DNA of 64,000 nucleotides from Cunninghamia lanceolata (Eukaryota > Streptophyta > Pinopsida > Cupressales > Cupressaceae). Where the stretch lies: positions 285,823-349,822 of the forward strand of contig BSBN01001759.1 in the NCBI GenBank assembly GCA_027924645.1. The letters are read 5' to 3'. The stretch's first letter is position 1. Every line of letters begins with the position of its first letter. A model generated the notes under the pieces. It saw only the letters and a program-made list of their open reading frames with translations. It ran no database searches and was not told the origin of the DNA. Shown here one piece after another: positions 37,901 through 46,622 of the stretch. The position numbers were made by a program, and so were the translations under genes.

Positions 37901-40900
37901 AAAAGTACACAAAAGTATTTAAAAACCCCTATCATACGAGGGAACTGCCCCTCTCAAATGCAGAGGAAAATTGTCCGTTTAATGGCGATTTCACCGTCGC
38001 AAGTACCTGCCACTGTCCATTGGGTGAGTCACACTAATTGTTATAAACACTGCAGTTTGCTAACATGTCTTCAATGTTGAAAAACATGACCTTGGCAATT
38101 CTGTTGAGGAATTAAAATACCCTGTTTGAGTGAGAGAACTTCCCTTTGCATGTACCAACCTTTATCTTAAATTGTTTCTTGAGTTTGTTTTTTCATCTTT
38201 AAAAGGATAAAGATTTATGTTATGTGTATAATAGTACTATCCATGTTAGTATACATTACTAGTGGATAAAGATTCACAACCGTCTTTGTCCTATTCATTT
38301 GGGGGGAAATCAAGAGGTGTTACTGTTGGACCAAGCCTAACCAAAACATTAACCAAGTGAAGTACATTATCTTCCCATGTATTAAGACAAGATTGTGGTT
38401 GGTTCTCATTATAAACATAGCAATTATTACAAAATACTAATGATAAATTGCTGACTACAATGAGGACCTTTTTCATGATATTAGACTATTAGTGTGTCTT
38501 GTCTGAGCTGTGAGTTCCCAGTCACAGGAAACTTGTCTTTTAATACTTCACACTGGATCTGAGAATATACCTTGGTGAAGTAACTGGAGTTCTATTTCAG
38601 CATGTTTCAAAGATTATTCATCAGTGGGTGGTACTACCCAGTCACAGGAACCTTGTCTTTTGATACTTCACACTAGGTGTGAGAATATACCTTGGTGAAG
38701 TAACTGGATTTCTATTTTTAGCATATGGTTCGGTGATTATTCATCACTTGGTAGCATTACTGTTTTTTAAACATAATATACCAGTCATAACACCAAATAA
38801 ACTTTCAAAACTTGATGGTATTGTATTTAAATTGGAATAACAGTTTAACGAAATTGGTTAAGCAGGCCTACAAAAGACAATCCAAATCTACAATTTGAAA
38901 TCCTTTGAAGCTTCCCATAAAAGGATAGCTGACGCTTCACAAATAATTATCCTTTGAAGTTCCATAGAAATGTGTCTTGTAAGACCCTAAATGATTATGG
39001 TTTAATTCATAATTTAATTTCTTGATGTATTTAAGGACCTTTCAGATAAATTTGTAGAGTCAAAGTTATCTTTGTCAATTGAATCGGATGTAAGCTGTCA
39101 AATCTTGTTCGAGATTAACCTTTATTTGGCTATTTGAAATGCCCTAAAGTTAGTGTGTAAGATTATTTTTTTGTATGTTCCTTTGAGAGGAATATAAAAG
39201 TTGCCATGTAATATTTTCTCCTGCACCTCTTTTGTCCTATAAGAGAAGATTCCTCATATTGAGGAATATTGAAGTAAGATATGAAATATAACTCTTTTGC
39301 CAATTTGAACACATTTTCCCCTCACAACATGGTAACCAGGGATGCCAAGCACGCTATGAAGGTTGGCCATGGGCATCTCCCTTGGAATTCTTCACACTAT
39401 TTAAGAAGCTCAGTCTCTTCCTTGAAGGCTTCTTTCAGTTCTTCTAGGGCTTCTATCTATATTCTTTGTTGGCTCTCTCCTCTTGGAAGGAAGGTTGATG
39501 TATATTGTGATTGTAATTGCTTTGGCCAGCTCTGTTAAACAGTTCCCCTTGTTGCCAACTTGTGTGTCAACATTTTCATGGTTTAGCTTACTTTTAAAGC
39601 AACTTGTGTTATTATTAAAGAATTTTATTATGATTCAATATTTTAGTAGATCTTGGAATCATCCTTTTTATCTTTTGTGGGATTTCTTATATACTAACCA
39701 CCATTGTAGGGACTTAACTATTAAAGACTCATCATAGGATTGAATTCACATAGGCTGTAGTATCATAGCCGTTAAGAATTCACCTTAGCTATCTATACTG
39801 CTTTTATGAGGGTTTTCCCAGTAATTTCAGCAAGATTGTCTTTATCAATAAAGAAAATCTGTTGAATAGGTTTTCTGTAAGGAAAACATAAGTGAACCTA
39901 GAAGACTAGGTGTTGTGTGTAAATTAGAGGTAATGTATTTTAATTTTTATCAATCGGAGCAACAGGAATTAGATATAATGTGATTGATTTTGGTTCTCTT
40001 GTTTTACAGGCTTATGCTGGATCACAAACCCTACAAAGTATTATCTTATTGAGCACTGGAACAAATAAAGATGGAGGGTATCTGGCTCCACGTGGAGTCT
40101 TTCTTGCTATGTACATGGGGCTCACTGTCATATGGGCTATTTTAAACACATTTGCTTTGGATGTGATTGCTTTCATTGACACCATCTCAATTTGGTGGCA
40201 GGTATAGATTGTACTCATTTCTATCTTGTCAGTAAGGCAAAGCATGATAATGAAGGCCATCTAAGCTTCTTGCGGCTTTAAATGTTAAAAATAAAAATAG
40301 CCTTGTGTATATAGTTTGTTCAAATGCTTATATATTGACAAGAATAATAATGAATCTTAAAACATTAAAAGGTAAGTAGGTCAATCATGCCGTGGAGAAA
40401 CACATTCCATATGTGCCAGACAATCTGTATGAACTAAAAAAGGACGTTAAGCTTCTGCAGTCCAAAATTGTTTTAAGACAAGAAAAGACTTATGGATAAA
40501 CTGCTTAAAGAAAATTTTGCATAAAGACAGTCTAATGTTAAGTTCCTTCTTATTGTGTTGATGGACTAATATGCTTTTCTTTCTGAATTGAAGATAATTG
40601 TTACAAAGGACTACTGTTGTGAACTCAAAATCTGTGAAAATATCATGTCTATCAACAAGAACATTTCTTTTTGCAAGCATTTTTTCATCAAATTTCATTT
40701 TTTTTTTTGGCTCTGAATGTGGTGCAGGTCATAGGAGGAGCAGTTATTGTCGTGATGCTTCCACTAGTTGCAAAAACTACTCAGTCTGCATCATATGTAT
40801 TCACGCACTTTGAGACTTCTCCCGCTTCAACAGGAATTCGGAGCAAGCCATATGCTGTAATTCTGTCCTTCCTTGTTAGTCAGTATTCACTCTATGGCTA

Positions 40901-42158
40901 TGATGCTGCAGCACATTTAACTGAAGAAACAAAAGGTGCAGACATCAATGGTCCGATTGCAATACTCTCAAGTCTAGGAATTATATCAGTTTTTGGATGG
41001 GCCTATATCATAGCTCTTACGTTTAGCATTCAGGTAATTGCAGTGCTAGTACATTAAAAAATCACGCAAACAATTAGATTAAATACATTGTATACTATTT
41101 TTATTTTATGACAGTGTGATGGGCTTTGGCTTGTTGGTATTGGTTACAATCTAAGGTTTTGTTGATTTATATACTATCAACAGGACCCTAGTTACTTGTA
41201 CGATCCAAACAATGAAACAGCTGGCACATTTGTGCCAGCACAGATTCTATATGATGCATTTCATGGGCGATATCATAATTCCAGTGGTGCAATAGTTCTG
41301 CTGTTTGTTATATGGGGTTCTTTCTTCTTTGGAGGCCTTTCAATCACAACAAGTGCTGCACGAGTTGTATGTTACTAAACTTGTAGTATTCTTTTTCTTT
41401 TCTCTATTGAACATAAAGCTTATTAGCAGAACATATGTATATGGCTCACCTGAACTCTCTAAAACGTGTCATGCAAATTATTTTTATTACATACTCATGC
41501 CACTCTGGCTAGAATTTATTCTCCATAGAATATTTAGTTCTGACAAGGAGGATGTTTTGAGCTTTATTTTCCAGTGTGTTACATTATCATAGGAAAATTG
41601 AAAATGTTGAACTTGTAAAAGATTTTGTGTACATTGTCTCTAATATATGGTTTTCAAGTGTCACAGGTTTATGCTTTATCTCGAGATGGAGGTGTTCCAT
41701 TCTCAAGAGTTTGGCGTAAAGTGCACCCAAGGTACAAGGTTCCTGCAAATGCAGTATGGTTATGTGCAGTTTTATGTATGCTCTTGGGCCTTCCTATATT
41801 GAAAGTAAATGTGGTATTCACAGCTATCACATCAATCTGTACCATAGGATGGGTTGGTGGATACGCTGTTCCCATATTTGCGAGAATGATTATGCCAGGA
41901 AAGAATTTTAAGCCAGGACCTTTCTTCTTGGGGCGTGCTAGCCGTCCGATTTGTCTGATAGCATTCTTGTGGATATGTTATACCTGTTCAGTATTCCTAT
42001 TGCCAACACATTACCCAATTAAATGGGATACATTCAACTATGCACCCATGGCACTGGGTGTAGTGTTGGGACTGATAATGTTTTGGTGGTTGGTGGATGC
42101 AAGAAAGTGGTTCAAGGGTCCGGTAAGGAATATTGGAATTTCACATGACAAAGTTTAG
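7847..42158 (+). CDS. BAT1-like amino-acid/GABA permease (7 exons)
   Basis: Exons: 7847-7975, 10422-10604, 15915-16034, 40010-40201, 40728-41033, 41184-41366, 41667-42158. Joined length is 1605 bp, 534 residues plus TAG. Every intron is GT..AG and phase 0, and no frame break is visible. The protein matches the plant bidirectional amino-acid transporter/GABA permease family (APC superfamily) from end to end: N-terminal RLNELGYKQELRRE, AMAEICSSFP after the second membrane segment, GYDAAAHLTEETKGADINGP in the central cytosolic loop, YALSRDGGVPFSRVW, and a C-terminal ARKWFKGPVRNI tail. About twelve hydrophobic segments are expected, as in the family, and total length fits. By family it should be an integral membrane carrier of amino acids or GABA; substrate and membrane are not readable from sequence. 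The frame is open upstream to 7637 but has no ATG before 7847. A GTG at 7700 is unlikely to be used in a plant, so 7847 is preferred. Confidence 0.88.
8155..8369 (-). mobile_element. SINE (minus) with 15-bp target-site duplication, intron 1
   Basis: AATTGTTTCATGTTT occurs at 8140-8154 and again at 8370-8384, perfectly flanking a 215-bp body. On the minus strand the body starts with a tRNA-like head (GGTTCGGTGATTAAG as A-box region, AGTTCAAACC as B-box) and ends in a poly-A-like tail, seen as the T-run near 8160-8172. An internal GTGAGCTCGTTGG(T/C)CCAGCG motif is repeated near 8247 and 8280. Confidence 0.8.
9037..9237 (+). mobile_element. Probable 5'-truncated LINE 3' end, intron 1
   Basis: The insert interrupts one of the intron 1 tandem units. 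It ends TTAATAAGG..TTTATCC followed by eight A residues, the usual form of a plant L1 3' terminus. Similar 23-bp stretches (AATGAAG..TTAA.CATT type) flank it at 9014-9036 and 9238-9260, consistent with a decayed target-site duplication. No coding remains. Confidence 0.5.
9621..10421 (+). other. Rest of intron 1, nothing recognised
   Basis: AT-rich intronic sequence. I see no repeat, gene or RNA beyond the acceptor of exon 2. Confidence 0.5.
10422..10604 (+). CDS. Permease exon 2 (61 codons)
   Basis: The acceptor is GAGCAG|ACG and the donor is CCT|GTAAGT. It encodes membrane segments 1 and 2 (FAISFSTMTLFTGITPLYG and PLVWGWVVVSFFTAFVAVAM) and ends in AEICSSFP, a conserved family block. Confidence 0.88.
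11275..13215 (-). repeat. LTR (3' LTR of a truncated Gypsy-like element, minus)
   Basis: The edges are TGTAATGCCCC on the left and GGGGACATGACA on the right. Just outside the right edge, the minus strand reads a purine-rich tract (GGGAAGGGAGGAT) and, at about 13220-13330, a short polyprotein-tail-like stretch. So this is the 3' LTR of a minus-strand element whose interior was lost against the hAT. It shares its left-edge type and the internal 'GGCAAGGTGAGAGCATA' block with the LTR at 19598. A SINE sits inside it (12862-13112). Flanking 5-mers do not match, as expected for a truncated copy. Confidence 0.6.
12862..13112 (-). mobile_element. SINE (minus) with 9-bp flanking repeat, intron 2
   Basis: AAATTTGTT occurs at 12853-12861 and 13113-13121. 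On minus the body starts with TAGCGTCGTTGG (11 of 12 fit to the tRNA A-box TRGYNYARYNGG) and GGTTTGACTCT (B-box-like), and it ends in an A-rich tail. The body is GC-rich compared with its surroundings, as is usual for a young tRNA-derived SINE. Confidence 0.65.
13390..14260 (-). pseudogene. hAT transposase fragment (BED finger + DUF659)
   Basis: In broken minus frames, the CxxC..HxxxxH BED-type finger lies near 14050-14150. The DUF659 core, with QWPQFGCTILSYE then a stop where W is expected, lies at 13501-13560, followed by VFLKSTNASNKVTNAF near 13430-13480. The C-terminal dimerisation region is missing because the sequence switches to a Gypsy-like 3' end near 13330. The family is DNA-binding, cut-and-paste transposase; this copy is inactive. 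Confidence 0.7.
14956..15914 (+). other. Rest of intron 2, nothing recognised
   Basis: Short open frames on both strands show no family match that I recognise. The stretch ends in the exon 3 acceptor. Confidence 0.4.
15915..16034 (+). CDS. Permease exon 3 (40 codons)
   Basis: The acceptor is CAACAAG|ACA and the donor is ACTCAG|GTATTC. It encodes TTGSLYFWAAHLAGPVWGPF, corresponding to the family block TSGGLYYWSAxLAGPxWAP, followed by the third membrane segment. Confidence 0.85.
16035..17095 (+). other. Start of the 24 kb intron 3, nothing recognised
   Basis: AT-rich intronic sequence following the GTATTC donor. Near 17010-17085 the base composition turns G-rich (runs of GGGG with TTTTTTGG), which may be subterminal sequence of the hAT element that follows. 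Confidence 0.4.
17306..17550 (-). repeat. Three 80-bp tandem repeats in the hAT C-terminal tail
   Basis: Three adjacent units start near 17306, 17391 and 17470. Each reads CATCATCATC..TTGACATTAG, then ATGATGTAGGTAGATTA, then GAACCACAA.GAGTGC and CTAAAAGAAT. On minus they encode a Ser/Asn/Asp-rich unit (SVNSTPCGSSNLPTSSNV). Units 2 and 3 are closest to each other. A one-base loss in unit 2 shifts the frame. Confidence 0.85.
19598..21877. repeat. Solo LTR (2280 bp) inserted in the hAT transposase
   Basis: The edges are TGTAATAACC and ..GGGGACATTATA (CA decayed to TA). GATGT flanks it at 19593-19597 and 21878-21882. Removing the LTR and one GATGT joins the hAT minus-strand text KKGAPMPTS to KVVEHIRE in one open frame, which fixes both edges. 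It shares the start and the 'GGCAAGGTGAGAGCATA' block with the LTR at 11275. No primer-binding site or coding sequence lies inside. Transcriptional orientation was not resolved; a TATAAAAGG box on minus near 21135 is one candidate. Confidence 0.85.
22870..26060 (+). repeat. GCGC-core motif array in the left giant LTR
   Basis: I counted about 50 occurrences by eye of GGCGC or GCGCC, many as full GGCGCC, in 3.2 kb of otherwise AT-rich DNA. Spacing is irregular, mostly 30-90 bp. Favoured contexts are TAGGCGCC and GAGCGCCTA, which are opposite orientations of one core. Decayed forms (AGGTGC, GGCGTC, AGTGCC) fill some gaps, as expected for CpG loss. The short open frames are not coding. Confidence 0.85.
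27231..27241 (+). promoter_or_regulatory. TATA box of the left giant LTR
   Basis: CTATATAAAGG sits about 830 bp before the LTR 3' edge. The right LTR has the same box on minus at about 32002-32012 at the same distance from its own 3' edge. This conservation supports a real promoter and sets both orientations. Confidence 0.65.
28075..28465. other. Gap between giant LTR and gene fragments
   Basis: No gene seen. Motifs such as CCTTGGGTCTGCC and CCTTGGGTATGC could be subterminal sequence of the hAT element whose transposase lies at 17100-22080, because the LTR is a later insertion here. I could not prove a terminal repeat. Confidence 0.3.
28466..29090 (+). pseudogene. Captured gene fragment, identity unknown
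   Basis: Two codon-like stretches lie in plus frames. One near 28480-28710 has RKILNRVIKSSTDPSFEKK and a stop. The other, 28781-29086, is a 101-codon open frame with ELGCVCNYDLQESYIV and PPSVLVIFLRRLMQLGVRQC, ending CKRHLSD. It reads like ordinary helical host protein rather than transposon protein. I do not recognise the family. Its neighbours in the same orientation are host-gene fragments, so it is probably a third captured piece. Confidence 0.45.
29395..29706. mobile_element. 312-bp foldback MITE (near-perfect hairpin)
   Basis: The ends are TGACAAATCACTGAATT and, inverted, AATTCATTGATTTGTCA. The arms continue as inverted complements almost to the centre at about 29550, including GAGGATTACTG near 29469 and CAGTAATCCTC near 29623. 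The core is almost pure A/T. A short target duplication could not be fixed in the AT-rich flanks. Such hairpins are sources of small RNAs when transcribed. Confidence 0.75.
30038..30165. other. GC-rich island with repeated CCCAGG / ACCC motifs
   Basis: A 130-bp GC-rich block in AT-rich DNA has alternating CCAGGTCTGGCCCGGGC- and CCTGGGCGAACCCCAGGG-like palindromic words, then GGCACGGGGGGC. It resembles the subterminal repeats of some plant DNA transposons. No gene or terminal repeat could be assigned. Confidence 0.4.
30325..30910 (+). pseudogene. Valyl-tRNA synthetase C-terminal fragment (pseudogene)
   Basis: The plus frame from about 30377 reads NKAISKTVKAIEAYEFSD, then SKYQLCDVFIEIFKPVMS, GLRLLHPFMPFVT, a stop (30618-30620) where the family has Glu, LWQHLPQRPG, SIMISDYPAAVEEWTN, and further decayed text to about 30905. 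This is the anticodon-binding domain region of plant valyl-tRNA synthetase. The catalytic HIGH/KMSKS regions are absent. The stop and a later frame change make it non-functional. I saw no intron-like gaps within the fragment. It is followed almost at once by quinolinate synthase sequence. Confidence 0.8.
31170..35405 (-). repeat. Giant solo LTR (4.2 kb), right copy, inverted
   Basis: The edges are TGTTGATG on the left and GGTCACAATA on the right (CA decayed to TA). GATTG flanks it perfectly at 31165-31169 and 35406-35410. The insertion splits the quinolinate synthase fragment, whose frame confirms the edges. Orientation is minus, from the TATA box at about 32002-32012. It matches the left LTR across both ends, the hairpin (34988-35063), the GCGC array and the R-U5 part, but has about 1.4 kb less U3. 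Confidence 0.85.
32870..34980 (-). repeat. GCGC-core motif array in the right giant LTR
   Basis: This has the same kind of array as in the left copy: GGCGCC, AGGCGC and GCGCCTA words every few tens of bases in AT-rich DNA, with decayed forms such as AGGTGC. The array is shorter (2.1 kb against 3.2 kb). Confidence 0.8.
36170..38500 (+). other. Intron 3 continued, nothing recognised
   Basis: Several short open frames on both strands (for example near 36220-36600 and 37769-38080) show no family I recognise. Some may be further decayed captured sequence. No RNA gene or terminal repeat was seen. Confidence 0.4.
38517..38758. repeat. 120-bp tandem duplication in intron 3
   Basis: CCCAGTCACAGGAA starts two adjacent copies at 38517 and 38637. 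Both run through CTTGTCTTTT.ATACTTCACA and ATACCTTGGTGAAGTAACTG to ATTATTCATCA. They are moderately diverged. Confidence 0.85.
38978..39836 (+). repeat. Possible decayed LTR in intron 3
   Basis: The start TGTAAGACCCTAAATG, a TATA-like GAATATAAAAG at about 39188 and an LTR-like GGGTTTTCCCAG near the right limit suggest an LTR. TGTCT occurs just outside both proposed limits, but the right edge does not end in CA. Treat as tentative. Confidence 0.3.
40010..40201 (+). CDS. Permease exon 4 (64 codons)
   Basis: The acceptor is TTTTACAG|GCT and the donor is TGGCAG|GTATAG. It encodes AYAGSQTLQSIILLSTGTNK and two hydrophobic segments ending FIDTISIWWQ. It follows the 24 kb intron. Confidence 0.88.
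40728..41033 (+). CDS. Permease exon 5 (102 codons)
   Basis: The acceptor is GGTGCAG|GTC and the donor is ATTCAG|GTAATT. It encodes VIGGAVIVVMLPLVAKTTQS, the VFTHFET loop, and SLYGYDAAAHLTEETKGAD with NGPIAILSS, the most diagnostic block of this permease family. It ends in a membrane segment. Confidence 0.9.
41184..41366 (+). CDS. Permease exon 6 (61 codons)
   Basis: The acceptor is ATCAACAG|GAC and the donor is CGAGTT|GTATGT. It encodes the extracellular-type loop DPSYLYDPNNETAGTFVPAQ, then ILYDAFHGRYHNSSG and a hydrophobic segment ending SITTSAARV. Confidence 0.88.
41667..42158 (+). CDS. Permease exon 7 and stop (163 codons)
   Basis: The acceptor is TGTCACAG|GTT. It encodes VYALSRDGGVPFSRVWRKVH, then KVPANAVWL, the last membrane segments and the conserved end DARKWFKGPVRNIG, stopping at TAG 42156-42158. 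The likely 3' UTR runs to roughly 42480 by sequence character. No canonical AATAAA signal was seen close by. Confidence 0.9.
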   Translation, partial: VYALSRDGGVPFSRVWRKVHPRYKVPANAVWLCAVLCMLLGLPILKVNVVFTAITSICTIGWVGGYAVPIFARMIMPGKNFKPGPFFLGRASRPICLIAFLWICYTCSVFLLPTHYPIKWDTFNYAPMALGVVLGLIMFWWLVDARKWFKGPVRNIGISHDKV

Positions 42159-43800
42159 TAGTCAATGTAACATTCTTCCTTTTTTTTCCTCAGAACTAAA
42201 TATTCTGAGGCAATTGATGATTATCATTTCGTATGCATTTTAAGAGAGTCTAATCAAGGGCCTATGTCAATTCCTTAAAGCTCTTTATAGAGTTTGTATT
42301 GCCATTTCTCACAGTCAAAGTAGTCCTGAATTTCAGCTGAAGCCTTTTCTTGTGAGAGGACTTACACCCAGAGGACTTACGCCCACGCTGTGCATTAATG
42401 AGTGCTATAGTGAAACACGATCTTCAACTAGTGGGATATGCCACTTTCTTTGTAAAATGTCTGTAAATTAGAAAGTAATATTTTATTGCAAGATAACACC
42501 TGCAAGATACAGAAGGTCCCAGAGGGCATGACTGAAACTGCTAGCAATGTTAGTACTTGAGAGGAGGATGCTACCACATCAACTTCAGATCTCGAAAAGT
42601 TTCCAGGGTTATCAGCTTATAGAACTGCATTATTCTTGCTCACTTTAAATGTTAGCAACAAAAACTATTCACTCAGACACTCATTAATTTTGTTGAATTG
42701 CAATGACAATTATATCGATTAATTTTACAAGGTGTTACAACTAGAACGGCTTTGGCAAGTTCTGTGCTTTCCCAAGCAACCAAAACCTCACGAGTCTGAT
42801 ATCTAAAATCAGAATGCATGACACGGTAAAACAATTAAACATTTTAAAACTAAGCTAATAAGTATCAAATAATGCCAACAGCAGGATATACACAAAATAT
42901 ATAATATCAAGCAATAAAATGGGCTACATTAAACCCCAGTGATTAATGATGCCCACTAGAGTTTGCTTCAATTTTAGAACACAGGTTGCTTTCATCTCGA
43001 GAATGAATAGGCGCAAGACATGATGATTCAACTTATTGAAGCAAGATTGTGCTCTGAATAGTAGTGGGAGAGATTCTTAAAGTTTCAAGTATCAACAATA
43101 AGTTGTTTATAAGGCCTATCATCCTTTTAATGGATCCTCGAAACAAGTATCCTTGAACATGCTATTGTAAGATGGCTCATCAATGACAAGATCTTAGATA
43201 AAATCCTTCTTATTCTCATTGCATTAACCAATCAAATCAGTTACGGGTTGTCTTATTCAATGAACAAAGACACTTTATCATAAGCTCCTTTATGATGGAC
43301 CGCACACCTTTACATTGCAACAATTTCTCAATCTACTATGCAGTGGGATGAGAAAACAAAATGCAACTAATGCGTTTTCAATAACTAATGTCTCTTAGAA
43401 TAATCGTAGAAAATGCACGTTATGCATGCAACTGGTCTCTTGGAGGGGCCTTTATCATTAGACACGTATGGAGACAAGCAACTCATCAAAACTTTTATAA
43501 CCTCAATTTAAGTTTATTATTAGGAACTTCGCAAGAAATTTAAATAAATATTTGAAATATGAAGAAAAGCAACATAGAGGTGGGATTTAGTTTATAACCA
43601 ACAACCTAGATAGGAAAGTTGATGACACACAAAATGAGAAGAGAAATGATTAAGAAATTTATATTAAAATACAATTGGATGTGATGATCCAGTGTAGGAA
43701 GATGCCTCCAATGTGTACAGTACAACAAATCCATACAGGGTAAAACCGTTGACTATCGATCTAGTGTGCCAAAATAAGAAATAAATACGTTGAAGACGAA
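42159..43800. other. Permease 3' UTR and gene-free downstream
   Basis: The first 300 bp or so are likely 3' UTR. Beyond about 42500 no gene, RNA or clear repeat is visible. Confidence 0.4.
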
Positions 43801-43960
43801 TTAAAATGATTTAATAACAGTGAAAGTAAACCTTAACAAGATGACACTTTGTTTGTAGAGTGTTTTCATTTCTATATTATTTAAAATGATTTAATAACAG
43901 TGAAAGTAAACCTTAACAAGATGACACTTTGTTTGTAGAGTGTTTTCATTTCTATATTAT
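43801..43960. repeat. Perfect 80-bp tandem duplication
   Basis: TTAAAATGATTTAATAACAG begins copies at 43801 and 43881. The two 80-bp units look identical throughout, so the event is recent or the repeat is an assembly artefact. Confidence 0.9.
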
Positions 43961-44164
43961 TATACGCATTACGCTAATGCAATCGAGAGCTTGAAAGCTT
44001 TTATGCAGGTTTGAACATTTTTGAAGCTACATATGGTTCGTGTTCAATTTCAATATAAGTTTTATTTGCAAGGAGCATTCTAATGTGGCGTTTCATGAGA
44101 TAAGATTTTAGCGTTAGATTTTATTTTTTTTGTATTTTGGGATTATGAAAAATCAATTCTAAAT

Positions 44165-44290
44165 TAAAGGGTTGTAGTTTAAATGGTTGAGCATAATTGG
44201 CGAGGATGGTATGTTATTTGATTTTCCCATCCATCAAGGTTCAAATTTATTGGAGGTGTAATATAAGGGATGAAGCTAGGATTGTACTTT
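44165..44290 (+). mobile_element. Decayed SINE-like head
   Basis: GGGTTGTAGTTTAAATGG (A-box fit 11 of 12 from TAGTTTAAATGG) is followed at SINE spacing by AGGTTCAAATTT (B-box-like). The head resembles that of the better SINE at 46623-46874 (GGGTTGTGCTTAAATGG). No flanking duplication was found. Confidence 0.4.
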
Positions 44291-44358
44291 GGGCAACTTT
44301 GGTAGAATGAATACCCCTCAATCCTGACTCTCTGTTGAAAAGGTATTAGCTTAAATTT

Positions 44359-45185
44359 GTGCTACCAATACTTATGAGTAGCAAAAACAATTGGATTTGA
44401 TATAAAACCCTCCAATTAAATTTCATTGTAAAGATAACATGTTAATTCACTAAATAGGTCAAAATGACGTAAGGCATGAAATCAAAGAAATAAAATAATC
44501 TTAATCGTATTGCATTCCACAAATTAGCCTAAAATGTTTTGAAGTGAGTAGGCTTAAATTGTAAATTCGTAATAAATAAAGTAAAAAGAAGTTGATATAT
44601 GGCATGTATATATGTAATAGATACTGTTTATATTGAAGATATTTGTGTTTGACATTTTTGAATCTGTGTTGTAAATTTATTAACCTATAATTTAAATTCG
44701 TTGTTAGAAAATTATGTATTAAAGTATTGTTTGAAAGGATCCTTCAGTTGGGTGCAATGATTGAGGTGAACAATTAGATTTGAGAATATACCCATGGAGT
44801 TGGCAAATGTAATTGAGGTGCAAACAAAAATACAAGAATCTAATATTATGTGGTTGAAGCATTCCTTAGAAAAACAGGAGGAAAAGGTTTATATCCTTTC
44901 ATCAATTAGATATATAATGTTGTCTTCTAGAGATACATGTCTCTAACAAGAGCATGGGACTGGCTTTTCACCCACTTTGAGTGTAGTGGCACCTACTTCT
45001 TTCTTGGATTTTCTGTATTCAAAACTCGTCCTCAACTCTAATTCTTAGAGAATAAATGTAAGAATAGTAAAATGTATGGATGTTCCCTTTTCACTTACTA
45101 TGAGCGTAGTGGCTCCTAAATGTTTGTGGACTTCCTATATGCAAAACACTTAATTGTTTTTGCTACTCGTTGGTATTGGTAGCAC
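44359..45185. mobile_element. 827-bp element with 34-bp terminal inverted repeats
   Basis: The left end (44359-44392) starts GTGCTACCAATAC. The right end (45152-45185) is its inverted complement with 3 differences in 34. The interior has no open frame of note. A target duplication was not identified. It may be a non-autonomous DNA transposon. Confidence 0.5.
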
Positions 45186-45400
45186 GGATGTTCTTGTTGT
45201 GTATTTTTTAAATGTATCCTATTTTAAAACTTTCAGTTTCGTCAATATGTAGGCAGGGGAGAGGACCCAGTGGTTGAGCACCCTAACTTCACGCCTCTCA
45301 AAATTATGTGGCAATTTAGAATCACTCCAAAATTGTTACAGCAGTTTATTTGGCAAGGCCCCTGCTTATAACTAAGGTTTCAGGACCACATCATCAAATA

Positions 45401-45512
45401 TGATGCCACATCAGCACATTTTTTGTTGAGGTGTCAAATAGTTCCCCCCAAAAAGGGTGGACCAGTAGGTGTGCATTAAGTCATGTTTTGTTGGTGTGCT
45501 GATGTGGCATCA
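45401..45512. repeat. Foldback with perfect 18-bp arms
   Basis: TGATGCCACATCAGCACA at 45401-45418 and its exact inverted complement at 45495-45512 enclose 76 bp. This is typical of a MITE remnant. Confidence 0.65.
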
Positions 45513-46622
45513 CATGATTGGTTGCTTTTTAAATCTAATGATCACAGTTCGTTCAATTAAAAGTACTTATAGTAACACTAACAACCTTAAAATCACAACT
45601 ATTAGTACTAAACTTCTAAAAATATTGAACCTTAAATACACAAATACTATCACACCTATAGGAGCCTTTCGAAACCATCCATCTGAAGTTTCATCCTACA
45701 GTTCACGCACAACAGAATGTTTTTAGTATTGTCATGAAATAATAGTGCGCTACAGGCTGCCCTCATTCCAAGCCATTTAATTAAACTCTATCCAAGGGTT
45801 CTACAATTCAAATTTTTTTTTAACTGTGTTAGAATTCATATTTCTTAATCTTCTGATGGAAATGTCATCGACGGACCGCGCAACATTTAGGCGATAGAAC
45901 TGGTGTGCTATTGGGCAATAATTGCATGACATGGCAGGTCGGAGTCGATAAATATTTTCAGAAATATTAGAAATCTTTTCCCCTAAGGAGAGGATATTCA
46001 TGTTTTTATTTATTTAAAAACCATTTTATTAAGAGATCAAGGTGGGCTCGCAAGGTAATAAAAAAAGGTTGAGCTCATATGATTAAATCAAATGATTTTA
46101 ACAAAGGGGTTCGAGGGTAAAATAAAGTCATGCTCTAAAAACAAATCAAAGATGAGTTCTCATTATGCTCTAATATTTAAAGTTAAGCATCGTTTGTCCT
46201 ATAAATATCATTGGAAGTTTAGGAAGGAAAATATAAGCGGGAAAGCAAAAAGAAAAGGAGAATGACAACTGTCATGTAGAAGAGATAGGGTATAGTTATG
46301 AGCAGTTCAATGAGACAATTTCAACATTTATTCTCACTCCACTTCATTGAGTGGTTTTATTTTGAGTGGTTTTAGTTTGAGTAGTTATCGATCAATTTCA
46401 CTCCCTTGGGTAATGCTAGTGCTATAGTGAAGAGGTGTTCTTCACGTAGAGTTATTAACAAATGGTGGAGCATCTACTTTCCACTTGTCATTAATTTTTC
46501 CTTTTGCTCTCTCCAATTTTCCCTCTATGCCTCTACGGGCAAATGTTTTTTTATCACCATATAGATCTATGACAAGTCTTATGACTGTGCAATTTGCTTC
46601 TTGTACTAGTTGCTCAATGTAT

